Positions 44,050 through 52,441 of a stretch of DNA of 64,000 nt are shown here, piece by piece; positions within the stretch are counted from its first letter, which is position 1; every line of letters starts with the position of its first letter. This stretch comes from Streptomyces sp. ITFR-21 (GTDB taxonomy: Bacteria > Actinomycetota > Actinomycetes > Streptomycetales > Streptomycetaceae). The stretch is from the NCBI RefSeq assembly GCF_031844685.1, contig NZ_CP134605.1, positions 6,050,001 through 6,114,000 on the forward strand, written 5' to 3'. Below the pieces are notes generated by a model. The model was not told where the DNA came from, did not search any database, and was given only the letters and a program-made list of their open reading frames with translations. The translations under genes and the position numbers were made by a program.

Positions 44050-46290
44050 ATGATCCACGTCGGTGTCCTGGAGAGCAATCTCTCCGGTTCCGGGTTCGAA
44101 GGTCTGCAGATCATCAAGGAACTCGACTGCCGCGTCACCTTCTTCACCCGTGACCTGGACCGCTACCTCGAAGTGCCGGGCGGCCCGGCCTACTTCGACG
44201 CCTACGTCGACGAGATCGTGCACTGCGAGACGAACATCCTTGAGGAACTCCTCCCGCATGTACACGAGATCGCGGCCAAGCAGCCCTTCGACGCGTTCCT
44301 GACCCTGGCCGAGTACGACGTCGTGGTGGCCGCCGAGGTGGCGGTCCTGCTCGGACTGCCCACGGTCAGCGTCGACGGCGTCGCGCAGGCCCGCAACAAG
44401 GCCTTCATGCGCCGCCGCTGCGCCGCGGCCGGCGTGCCGATGCCGGCGTTCCGCGCGGTGCAGACCCCGGCCCAGGCGGAGTCGGCCGCGCTGGAGATCG
44501 GCCTGCCCTGCGTGGTGAAGCCGGCCGACGAGACCAGCAGCGCCGACGTCCGGCGGGTGGCGACCGCGGCGCAGGCCGCCGAGCACGTCGCGCTGATCCG
44601 GTCCCGAGTGGAGAACACCCGCGGCCAGAGCCGCTACCACGAGCTGCTGGTCGAGGAATACCTGAGCGGCCCCGAGGTCAGCGTCGAGGTGCTCGCCGAG
44701 GGCGACCGGTTCGAGGTGCTCGGCGTGACCGACAAGTCGGTGGGCGGCCAGGGCTACTTCGTCGAGATGGGCCACAGCTTCCCCTCCGGCCTGCCCGAGC
44801 CGGTCGTACGCGCCTGCGGCGAACTGGCGGTGGACGCGCTGCGCGCGGTCGGGTTCGACCTCGGCATGGCCCATGTCGAGATCAAGGTGACCGGGTCGGG
44901 ACCCAAGCTCATCGAGATCAACCCGCGGCCCGCCGGCGGCAAGATCACCTACCTGGTCGACCGCGCCCTCGGCATCAGCTCGCTGGAGTTCGTGATCCGG
45001 CAGTACCTCGGCCAGCCGCTGCCGGCCGAGGTGGTGCCCGCCGAGCCGGTCGGCGGCGCCGCCATCCGCTACCTGACCGCCCCGCCCGGCCGGGTGGTGT
45101 CCGTCAGCGGCCAGGACCGGGCCGCCGCGCTGCCGGGCGTACTGGAGGTCACCCTCAAGCCCAAGCCGGGCGACGTGCTGCGGGAACTGCGGCGCAACGG
45201 CGACCGGGCCGGGCACGTGCTCGTGGTGGCCGAGACCGCCCAGCTGGCCCAGCGCACCGCGGAGGCCGCCGCGCACGAGATCGTCATCGCGACCGAGCCG
45301 GTCCGCCGGCGCCCGGTCGCCGACGCGCTGGTCGACCTGATCGGCGGTACGCCGCTGCTGCGGCTGCCGCTGGACCGGGTCCTGGACGAGGCACTCGGCG
45401 ACGCCACCGTGCTGGCGAAGCTGGAGCTGTTCAACCCGTGGTCCAGCAGCAAGGACCGGGCCGCCCTGTCGATGCTGCGCGGCGCCGAGGAGAACGGGCT
45501 GCTCACCCCGGGCAGCGGCACCGTCATCGAGGCGACCTCGGGCAACACCGGTATCTCGCTCGCTGCGTTGGCGGCGGCCCGCGGCTACCGGTGCCTCATC
45601 GTGCTGCCGGACAACGCCACCCCCGAGCGGGTGGGCATCCTGCGCTCGCTCGGCGCCGAGGTGGTGCGGACACCGCACACCGGAGGGTACGCCGCCGCGG
45701 TCGAGAAGGCCGAGGAGATCCACCGGGAGACCCCCGGGTCGTGGTTCTGCCGCCAGCACGACAACCCGGACAACGTACGGGCGCACTACGAGTCGACCGG
45801 CCCGGAGATCTGGGCGGACGCCGAGGGGCGGATCGACGTGTTCGTCTGCGGGGTCGGTACCGGCGGCACGCTCAGCGGCGCGGGCCGGTTCCTGCGCGAG
45901 CGCAACCCCGCGGTCCGCATCGTGGCGGTCGAACCCGAGGGGTCGCCGCTGCTGTCCGGCGGCGACCCCGGCCCGCACGGCATCCCCGGGTTCAACGGCG
46001 GCTTCATCGCGCCGACCACCGACCGGGACCTCATTGACGAGGTGATCACGGTCTCCGACGCCGACGCGCTGCACACCACCCGGCGGCTCGCGCTGCGGGC
46101 CGGCCTCATGGTCGGTGTCTCGGCCGGCGCGGCCGTGCACGCGAGCGGTGTCGTGGCCGGCCGTCCCGAGTACCGGGGCAAGCGTGTGGTGACCCTGCTG
46201 CCCGACACCGGCGAGCGCTACCTGAGCCTGCTGGGCCGCGAGGCCGAGCCGGTGCTGACCGGCGCCACCGACAGCGGCGGCGCCCGGTGA
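44050..46290 (+). CDS. ATP-grasp ligase fused to a cysteine-synthase-like PLP enzyme
   Basis: A 746-residue two-domain protein. Residues 1-420 form a carboxylate-amine ATP-grasp ligase (CVVKPADETSSADV near 160, LLVEEYLSGPEVSVEV near 198, IEINPRPAGG near 290). Residues 425-735 resemble O-acetylserine sulfhydrylase: PLP lysine in SSSKDRA near 468, substrate loop EATSGNTGI near 496, and phosphate loop GTGGTLSGAG near 605. The PLP domain would replace the acetyl group of O-acetylserine with a nucleophile; the ligase domain would couple the product. The fusion implies direct transfer. GGAG seven bases upstream fixes ATG 44050. Confidence 0.88.
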   Translation: MIHVGVLESNLSGSGFEGLQIIKELDCRVTFFTRDLDRYLEVPGGPAYFDAYVDEIVHCETNILEELLPHVHEIAAKQPFDAFLTLAEYDVVVAAEVAVLLGLPTVSVDGVAQARNKAFMRRRCAAAGVPMPAFRAVQTPAQAESAALEIGLPCVVKPADETSSADVRRVATAAQAAEHVALIRSRVENTRGQSRYHELLVEEYLSGPEVSVEVLAEGDRFEVLGVTDKSVGGQGYFVEMGHSFPSGLPEPVVRACGELAVDALRAVGFDLGMAHVEIKVTGSGPKLIEINPRPAGGKITYLVDRALGISSLEFVIRQYLGQPLPAEVVPAEPVGGAAIRYLTAPPGRVVSVSGQDRAAALPGVLEVTLKPKPGDVLRELRRNGDRAGHVLVVAETAQLAQRTAEAAAHEIVIATEPVRRRPVADALVDLIGGTPLLRLPLDRVLDEALGDATVLAKLELFNPWSSSKDRAALSMLRGAEENGLLTPGSGTVIEATSGNTGISLAALAAARGYRCLIVLPDNATPERVGILRSLGAEVVRTPHTGGYAAAVEKAEEIHRETPGSWFCRQHDNPDNVRAHYESTGPEIWADAEGRIDVFVCGVGTGGTLSGAGRFLRERNPAVRIVAVEPEGSPLLSGGDPGPHGIPGFNGGFIAPTTDRDLIDEVITVSDADALHTTRRLALRAGLMVGVSAGAAVHASGVVAGRPEYRGKRVVTLLPDTGERYLSLLGREAEPVLTGATDSGGAR

Positions 46291-47669
46291 CCGCCTCCGC
46301 CCCCGCACCTGACTCCGCTCTCGCCCCCACACCTGCCCCCGTCCCCGCCCCGACCCCCGCCTCCGTCCCCGCCTCTGTCCCCGCCCCGACCCCCGCCTCC
46401 GTCACCGCCTCCGCCGACGACCGGCCCCGCCTGCTCATGGTGATGCCGTACCGGCAGTTCGTACGGAAGGCGAAGGCGGCGGGCTTCTGGGTCGGCGCGA
46501 TCTGGGACACCCGACTGGAGACCCCCGACTACCTCGACGACGTACGCGAACTGGCGGACGTCTTCGTACTGACCGACTTCCGGGACGAGGAACTCCTGCG
46601 GGACACCGTCCGGACGGTGGCGACCGAGCACCACGCCTCGGTGATCTACCACATCGGCCGCGAGGAGACCATGGTCAGCGCCTACGAGGTCGCCGAGGAA
46701 CTGCACGCCGAGCTCAACCCGTCCGCCGCGATCCGGCTGCTGGCCGACAAGCACGCCATGCGCGAACTCCTCGCCGAGCACGGCCTGTCCGCGGTGTCGT
46801 ACGCGCTGGCGCCGACCCGGGACGAGGTGCCGGACGCCGTCCTGCGGGTCGGCTGCCCGGTCGTCGTCAAGCCCACCGCGCTCGCCGGCAGCCGCGGGGT
46901 GTTCCTGTGGCGGGGGCCGCAGGACCGCGCCGCCTGGACCGAACTGGTCGACCGGTACGGGTACGACGGCCCGTTCCTGGTCGAGGAGTACCTGCGCGGC
47001 CCCGAGTACAGTGTGGAGACGCTGAGCAGGGACGGCGGGCACCGGGTCGTCGGTATCACCGAGAAGCTGCTCGGACCGCCGCCGCTGTTCGTGGAGATCG
47101 GCCACGTCCATCCGGCGCCGCTGCCGGCCGACCGCGAGCGCGCCATCGCCGACCTGACGACCCGGTTCCTCACCGTGTGCGGGTACCGGTTCGGCCCCGC
47201 GCACACGGAGGTGATCTGGACGCCGCGGGGCCCGCGCATCGTCGAGTCGCAGGCCCGGCTCGGCGGGGACCGGATACCCAGGCTCGTCGAACTGGCCACC
47301 GGTCTTGACATCGAGCAGGCGATCTTCACCGGCCTGGCCGGCAGGCCCGCCGAGCCGCCCGCGCCGACGGCGACGGCCATCGTACGGTTCTTCACCTTCC
47401 CGCCCGGCCGGGTCGACGAGCTGCGCGGCCTGGAGGCGGCCGGTCGGCTCGGCTACGTCGACGAGCTGACCGTACGGCTGCGGCCCGGTGACACCGCGCC
47501 GGCGGTCGTCGACTCCAAGAGCAGGCACGGGCACGTCATCGTCTCCGGCGCCTCCGCGCAGGAGGCGCGGGCCCGCTGCGAGCAGGTGCTCACCACCATC
47601 GAGGCCGTCATCGACGGAACGCCCGCACGGGCGGACGGCCGGGCCGAGCCGCTCAGGACACCCGCGTAG
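46287..47669 (+). CDS. ATP-grasp amino-acid ligase with Pro/Ala N-terminal tail
   Basis: A 460-residue ligase. The first 45 residues are a low-complexity Ala/Pro/Thr/Ser tail coded by CCCGCCCCGACC-like DNA repeats. The ATP-grasp core has CPVVVKPTALAGSRGV near 195, FLVEEYLRGPEYSVE near 231 and RIVESQARLGGDRIP near 315, similar to carnosine-synthase or BacD-like ligases. The GTG start overlaps the previous stop (GTGA). It probably forms one amide bond in the cluster product, with ADP and phosphate released. The partner amino acids are unknown. Confidence 0.85.
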   Translation: MTASAPAPDSALAPTPAPVPAPTPASVPASVPAPTPASVTASADDRPRLLMVMPYRQFVRKAKAAGFWVGAIWDTRLETPDYLDDVRELADVFVLTDFRDEELLRDTVRTVATEHHASVIYHIGREETMVSAYEVAEELHAELNPSAAIRLLADKHAMRELLAEHGLSAVSYALAPTRDEVPDAVLRVGCPVVVKPTALAGSRGVFLWRGPQDRAAWTELVDRYGYDGPFLVEEYLRGPEYSVETLSRDGGHRVVGITEKLLGPPPLFVEIGHVHPAPLPADRERAIADLTTRFLTVCGYRFGPAHTEVIWTPRGPRIVESQARLGGDRIPRLVELATGLDIEQAIFTGLAGRPAEPPAPTATAIVRFFTFPPGRVDELRGLEAAGRLGYVDELTVRLRPGDTAPAVVDSKSRHGHVIVSGASAQEARARCEQVLTTIEAVIDGTPARADGRAEPLRTPA

Positions 47670-47713
47670 GCCGTCAGCCGCGAGGTTCCCCACCACGGAG
47701 AAAGGCAGTGATC

Positions 47714-47752
47714 ATGCAGTGGTCCGTCCCATCAACCAGGAGGTCGGCATGA
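47714..47752 (+). CDS. Possible 12-aa peptide ORF coupled to the next ligase
   Basis: ATG 47714 encodes MQWSVPSTRRSA and ends in a TGA overlapping the next gene's ATG (ATGA). GGAGAAAGG lies upstream at suitable spacing. It could be a translation-coupling leader; a peptide substrate for the ATP-grasp enzymes is conceivable but unsupported. The frame is short enough to arise by chance. Confidence 0.25.
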   Translation: MQWSVPSTRRSA

Positions 47753-49005
47753 CCGCCCCCGGCACGGACGCACAGGTGCTGTTCGTCGGCTACAACGCGG
47801 CCTACCTGCGCGCGATCGACGGGAGGGTGCCCAGCGGATCCGTCGTGGTGATCGAGGAACCCGACATCATCCGCAAGCGGAACCTGCGCGACGCGCCGAC
47901 CGGCTTCGACTGCCTGGAGCGGATCGTCCCGGCCCGGTACCAGCAGTCGGCCGAAGCCCTCGACACCGCCGTCGAACTGGCCGCCGTACGGCCGGTGGCC
48001 GCCGTCGTCCCGGGGCTGGAGTACGCGGTGCCGGCGACGGCCGCACTGGCCGCGAAGCTCGGGCTGCCCGGCGCGACCGAGCCGGCCGCGCAGGCGCTGC
48101 GGGACAAGGTGCGGCTGCGCGAGGTCGCCGGGGCCGGCGGTGTCCGCAACCCGCGCTGGCGGGAGGTGCACGGGCCCGAGGACATCCTCGCCTTCGCCGG
48201 CGACGGCCCGGTGGTGGTCAAGCCGGCCAACCGGCAGGCGAGCGTCGGCGTACAGCTGCTGGACTCCGTGGACGCCGAGACCGCCGCGCGGGCGTGGGCG
48301 CGGACCTCGACGGCCGCCGAGTACGAACAGGTGCCCGACCGGGAGCTGACGTGGCGGTTCCTGGCCGAGGAACGCCTGCGCGGCCCCGAGTACAGCGTCG
48401 AGGCACTGGTGCGGCGCGGCGAGATCATCTTCGAGAACGTCACGGCCAAGACGGTCATCGAGGGGCCGTACCCGGTCGAACTCGGCCATCTGCTGCCCGC
48501 CCCGCTCGACCGGGACGCGCAGGAGGCCTTCGGGACGGCCATCCGGGCGCTGGTCACCGCGATCGGCTTCCGGACCGGCATCCTGCACGCCGAGTGGATC
48601 CTGACCGACGCCGGCCCGACGCTGGTCGAATGCGCCGGCCGCTGCCCCGGCGACTACCTGATCGACCTGATCGACCTGGCCTACGACACCCGGATCAGGG
48701 TGGACCTGATCGACCTGCTCGCCGACCGCCCGGTCACGCTGCCCCGCTCGCCGCGGCGGACATCCGCGATCCGGTTCCTGGCCGCCGCGCCGGGCACGGT
48801 GACCGAGGTGGCCGGCGTGGACACCGCGCAGGCGCTGCCCGGGGTCCACGCCGCCGAGGTGGACGTCGAGGCCGGGCAGGAGGTCCGGCCGTGGGCGTCC
48901 TCCTGGGACCGGGCCGGCCACGTCATCGCGACCGGGCCGGACGCGGCCGCCACCCGGCAGCGCGTCCTGGACGCCGACGCGGCCATCCGCATCACCACCG
49001 GCTGA
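47749..49005 (+). CDS. ATP-grasp amino-acid ligase
   Basis: A 418-residue ligase, the third ATP-grasp domain of the cluster. Visible are GPVVVKPANRQASVGV near 160, FLAEERLRGPEYSVEAL near 205 and TLVECAGRCPGDY near 290. The last has a cysteine-rich variant of the usual E-x-N/A-R metal-binding segment. AGGAGG upstream of ATG 47749 is strong. It is less similar to the other two than they are to each other, which suggests a different acceptor or a cyclising role. Confidence 0.85.
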   Translation: MTAPGTDAQVLFVGYNAAYLRAIDGRVPSGSVVVIEEPDIIRKRNLRDAPTGFDCLERIVPARYQQSAEALDTAVELAAVRPVAAVVPGLEYAVPATAALAAKLGLPGATEPAAQALRDKVRLREVAGAGGVRNPRWREVHGPEDILAFAGDGPVVVKPANRQASVGVQLLDSVDAETAARAWARTSTAAEYEQVPDRELTWRFLAEERLRGPEYSVEALVRRGEIIFENVTAKTVIEGPYPVELGHLLPAPLDRDAQEAFGTAIRALVTAIGFRTGILHAEWILTDAGPTLVECAGRCPGDYLIDLIDLAYDTRIRVDLIDLLADRPVTLPRSPRRTSAIRFLAAAPGTVTEVAGVDTAQALPGVHAAEVDVEAGQEVRPWASSWDRAGHVIATGPDAAATRQRVLDADAAIRITTG

Positions 49006-49014
49006 GGAGGACCT

Positions 49015-50280
49015 GTGTCTGCTCTGTGGCAGCGCGTCCGCGGTCTGCGCGGATCCATACCGGGCGGCCCGGTCGGACTGCGGCTGGCCGTCATGGCGAT
49101 CATCGACGCGGTGGGCACGGGCGCCTTCCTGGCCGTCTCGGTGCCCTTCGTCACCACGTCGGTCCACCTGTCGTCGGGTGACCTCGGCGCCGGCCTGGCG
49201 CTGGCCGCCGCCATCGCCCTCGGCACCGCGATCCCGATCGGGATGGTGGCCGACCGGATCGGCCCGAAGAAGGTCCTGATCGGGGTGAGCCTGTGGCGCT
49301 GCGGCTGCTTCCTGGCGTACCCGTTCATCCGGAACCTGTGGCAGTTCCTGCTGGTGGTGTGCCTGCTCGGCCTGGTCGACAAGGCGGCGGCGCCGATGGA
49401 ACAGGCCCTGGTCGGGCAGGCGGTGCCCACCACGGAACGGGTCAAGGTGATCGCGGTGCTGCGCTCGATGCGCAACGTCGGCTTCACCCTCGGCGCCCTG
49501 CTGGGCGGCGTCGGGCTGCTGATCGGCACCAGGACCGGGTACGCGGTGATCCTGCTGCTCAACGCGGCCTCGTTCGCCGTGCTCGCGACGCTGGCCTCCC
49601 GGCTGCCGCTGCTCAACGCCCCGGCGGCGAACCTGCGCCGGCGCTTCTCGGCCAGCGTGCTGCGCGACGGGTCGTTCCTGTCGTTCTCCGGGATCAACGC
49701 CGTACTCACCATGCACATGACCCTGCTCAGTATCGGCATCCCGCTGTGGATCGTCGGACACACCGACGTCTCGGCCGCGCTGATCGCCCCGCTGCTGGCG
49801 GTCAACACCGTGCTCGCGGTGGTCCTGCAGGTGCGGGCCAGCCGGGGGACCGAGACCATCCCCGGCGCCGCGCGGGCACTGGTGCGGGCCGGGGTCTCGC
49901 TGGCGGCCTGCTGCCTGCTGCTCGTCGCGGCGCCGAAACTGCCGGTCGCCGCCGCGGTCGGGGTGCTGCTGCTGGCCATGATCGCGCTGACCGGCGGCGA
50001 GCTGTGGCAGTCCGCCGGCGGCTGGGGCGGGTCCTATCTGCTCGCGGTGCCCGGCCAGGAGGGGGTGTACCTCTCGGTCTTCTGGCTCGGGGTGAGCGTG
50101 CAGCAGATCGCGGCACCGGTGGTGCTCAGCCTGGTGGTCACCGTCGGTACCACGGCGTGGATCGTGCTGGCCGCGGTGTTCGCCGCCAGCGGCCTGGTGG
50201 CGCCGGCCATCGGCCGGTGGGCGCAGGCACAGGAAGCCGGCCGGGCGGAGCAGGATCCGAGCCTGACGCCCGCCTCGTAA
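49015..50280 (+). CDS. MFS transporter, probable product exporter
   Basis: A 421-residue membrane protein with 12 hydrophobic segments. The MFS loop 2-3 motif appears as GMVADRIGPKKVL near residue 75. The GTG start has GAGGAGG and lies nine bases after the ligase stop, so it is part of the same operon. In this setting it most likely exports the cluster product or gives self-resistance. Confidence 0.85.
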   Translation: MSALWQRVRGLRGSIPGGPVGLRLAVMAIIDAVGTGAFLAVSVPFVTTSVHLSSGDLGAGLALAAAIALGTAIPIGMVADRIGPKKVLIGVSLWRCGCFLAYPFIRNLWQFLLVVCLLGLVDKAAAPMEQALVGQAVPTTERVKVIAVLRSMRNVGFTLGALLGGVGLLIGTRTGYAVILLLNAASFAVLATLASRLPLLNAPAANLRRRFSASVLRDGSFLSFSGINAVLTMHMTLLSIGIPLWIVGHTDVSAALIAPLLAVNTVLAVVLQVRASRGTETIPGAARALVRAGVSLAACCLLLVAAPKLPVAAAVGVLLLAMIALTGGELWQSAGGWGGSYLLAVPGQEGVYLSVFWLGVSVQQIAAPVVLSLVVTVGTTAWIVLAAVFAASGLVAPAIGRWAQAQEAGRAEQDPSLTPAS

Positions 50281-50337
50281 CCGCCGGCGTACGCAGACCC
50301 GTCGCCGGCCGCCGCTTGTCAACAACCAAGGAGAGAC

Positions 50338-50790
50338 ATGTCGATTCCACTGTTCGTTCCGCCGGGCGAGGGCGAGTTCGTCAACATCCGCGACACCAAG
50401 CGGACCTACCTCAAGCTCACCACGCCCGACAGCGACGGCGAGTTCGGCTTCTTCGAGCACCACATGGCCCCGGAGGCGTCCGGCGCCAGCCCGCACGTGC
50501 ACAAGAAGGCCACCGAGATGTTCTACGTGGTCCAGGGCGAGATCGAGTTCACCATCGGGGACCGCAAGGAGGTGGGCACGCCGGGCGCGTTCGCCTACGT
50601 CCCCAAGAACGCGCCGCACGGTTTCACGAACGTGGGCTCGGAGGCCGCGACGCTGCTCATCATGTTCTACCCGATGAACAACCGCGACGACTACTTCCGC
50701 GGTCTGGAGCGCCTCACCCGCAACGGGCGCAACCCGAGCCTGGAGGAGCTGCAGGAGCACATGGCCACGTACGACCAGTACATGGTCTGA
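50338..50790 (+). CDS. Cupin-domain protein
   Basis: A 150-residue single-cupin protein. Motif 1 is SPHVHKKATEMFYVVQGEIEF near residues 55-75, and motif 2 is FAYVPKNAPHGFTNVG near 85-100. The metal-binding His, Glu and His positions are present. AAGGAGAG precedes the ATG. It closes the cluster and could be an oxygenase, an isomerase acting on the pyridone, or a non-enzymatic binder. Confidence 0.8.
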   Translation: MSIPLFVPPGEGEFVNIRDTKRTYLKLTTPDSDGEFGFFEHHMAPEASGASPHVHKKATEMFYVVQGEIEFTIGDRKEVGTPGAFAYVPKNAPHGFTNVGSEAATLLIMFYPMNNRDDYFRGLERLTRNGRNPSLEELQEHMATYDQYMV

Positions 50791-50838
50791 TCCGCCAGGG
50801 GCCTGATCCGCCGATCCGCGCCACCGCACGAACAGGGT

Positions 50839-50873
50839 CCGGGCCCGGCCGCGACAACCGCCGCCGGGCCCGG
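50839..50873. terminator. Hairpin terminator at the end of the NRPS cluster
   Basis: CCGGGCCCGGC pairs exactly with GCCGGGCCCGG over 11 bp with a 13-nt loop. It lies between the convergent cupin and deaminase genes and marks the cluster border. Confidence 0.7.
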
Positions 50874-50893
50874 GTGCCGCGCGCTCGGCGCGG

Positions 50894-51442
50894 TCAGTCG
50901 GCCGTAACCGCCCCGGTACGGAACCGGCGGTGCAACGCACGGATTTCGTCGGCGAGTTCGGGGACGGGACCGGCCACATCGAGGCCGGGGGCGACCTCCT
51001 GGACGGACAGCGCGGCAACCGGCGAGCCGCCGGACACGCCCAGTTCGGCCAGCCAGCCGCGGGCCTGCCGGGACGAGCTCACGTACACGATCCGGCCCAG
51101 GCCCACCCATCCGTGCGCCGCCGCGCACATCGGGCAGTGCTCACCCGAGGTGTAGACGGTCGCCTGGGCCCGCTCCTTCGGGCCCAGGTTGGTCGCCGCC
51201 CACCGGGCGAGTTCGAACTCCGGGTGGCGGGTGGGGTCTCCGCTGGTACGTTCGCGGTTGCGCTCCTCGGCCAGGACCGTGCCGTCCGCGTCGACCAGCA
51301 CGGAACCGAACGGCTCGTCCCCGGCGTCCACCGCCTCGGCCGCCAGCTCCACACAGCGGCGCAGATACGGCAGGTCGGCCTCGCTGACGGCGGCCGCGCG
51401 GTCGGCGTCGCCCTGGGAAAGGTCGTGGTCGTCGAGGGTCAC
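50894..51442 (-). CDS. Zinc-dependent nucleoside/guanine deaminase
   Basis: A 182-residue member of the cytidine-deaminase superfamily. The catalytic motif is RHPEFELARWAA near residue 72 and the zinc-binding cysteines are in EHCPMCAAAHGW near 103. GDEPFGSVLVD is typical of guanine deaminase/TadA relatives. The GTG start has GGAGCAG. It is convergent with the cluster and more likely a housekeeping or salvage enzyme. HPE in place of the common HAE motif is a variant also seen in relatives. Confidence 0.83.
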   Translation of the reverse strand: MTLDDHDLSQGDADRAAAVSEADLPYLRRCVELAAEAVDAGDEPFGSVLVDADGTVLAEERNRERTSGDPTRHPEFELARWAATNLGPKERAQATVYTSGEHCPMCAAAHGWVGLGRIVYVSSSRQARGWLAELGVSGGSPVAALSVQEVAPGLDVAGPVPELADEIRALHRRFRTGAVTAD

Positions 51443-51880
51443 TGCTGCTCCGTATCTCTGCGTGTCTCCGTGTGTCCCCGCGGATCCCGTCGGATCTGTG
51501 GGGCGCCGGCGCGCCCGGCGCTCGGCCGCGGCGGCAAGGCGCCCACCGGGCCGCCGCGGGAGCGCCGGTCGGGCCGTTCCGGGCCCGGGGGAGACTCTAG
51601 GGCCTGTCGCTCGGATTTGCGGGGGGCGGCGGAGCGGGGTCCGGTGCGTTCGGCTGCACGGTGGAGGAGGGCGGCGGTGTGGTGTGTCGCCGACCGGCGC
51701 GAACGCGGCGGACGCGCGGGCCGGGGCCCGCGACGCCGCGCGGATCCCGCCGGCAGACCCTGGGCCCCGCTTGCGGCCGGGGACCTGCTGTCGGCCGGGC
51801 TGCGGCCGGCCCCCGGGGCCGGGCCGCTCCGGCCCGCGGGACTCGGGCGACCGGAGCGGCTCCGCGGCGGGCCCGCGGGA
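51443..51880. other. Intergenic region, no gene recognised
   Basis: About 440 bp of very GC-rich sequence upstream of the deaminase and downstream of the GNAT gene. No terminator or promoter could be fixed. Confidence 0.5.
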
Positions 51881-52441
51881 TCAGTGCGCCCGGCCGGCGT
51901 CGACCGGCGGAGCGGGGCGGAAGTCCGTCAGGTGCAGGGGGCCGTCACCCGTCAGCCGTTTGGCGAAGGGGAGCGGACCGCCCAGGGACTCCGGGTCGGC
52001 GGCGAGGTCGAACAGCGCGGTGTAACCGGTGGACAGGTACAGCGCCTTGGCCTCCGGCTGGCGCGGCCCGGTGGTCAGGAAGACCCGTGTGTATCCGGCC
52101 GCGGCGGCGGCCTGCTCCAACTCGGTGACGACCCGGCGGGCCAGACCGCCGCGGCGGTGCGCGCTGTGCGTCCAGATCCGCTTCAGCTCGGCGGTCTGCC
52201 CGTCGAACCGGCGGTACGCGCCGCCCGCGACCGGCTCGCCGTCCCGCAGCAGCAGGAGCAGCAGCCCGCCGCCCCGCGGCTCGAACTCCTCGGCGGGGTA
52301 GCGGGCCATCTCCCGGCCGACCCCGTCGAACGAGGGGTAGCGGGTGCTGTACTCGTATTCCAGTTCACGCAGCAGCGGCTGCGTCAGCGGATCGGTCAGC
52401 GTGGCCGTCCGCACCTCGTAGCGGGGGGTCGTGGTGGTCAT
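51881..52441 (-). CDS. GNAT-family N-acetyltransferase
   Basis: A 186-residue acetyl-CoA-dependent acetyltransferase. Motif A is IWTHSAHRRGGLARRVVTELEQ near residues 85-106, with the acyl-CoA pyrophosphate-binding RRGGLA. The following strand VFLTTGPRQPEAKALYLSTGY is typical. Its ATG overlaps the stop of the flavin monooxygenase gene upstream (ATGA), so the two are co-translated. The substrate is unknown. Confidence 0.85.
   Translation of the reverse strand: MTTTTPRYEVRTATLTDPLTQPLLRELEYEYSTRYPSFDGVGREMARYPAEEFEPRGGGLLLLLLRDGEPVAGGAYRRFDGQTAELKRIWTHSAHRRGGLARRVVTELEQAAAAAGYTRVFLTTGPRQPEAKALYLSTGYTALFDLAADPESLGGPLPFAKRLTGDGPLHLTDFRPAPPVDAGRAH

Noticed and set aside
46287-49005. Graspetide (microviridin-like) ribosomal peptide system
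   Set aside because: The ligases resemble amino-acid ligases, and no convincing precursor peptide with Thr/Ser and Asp/Glu core motifs is seen. The 12-residue frame is too short.
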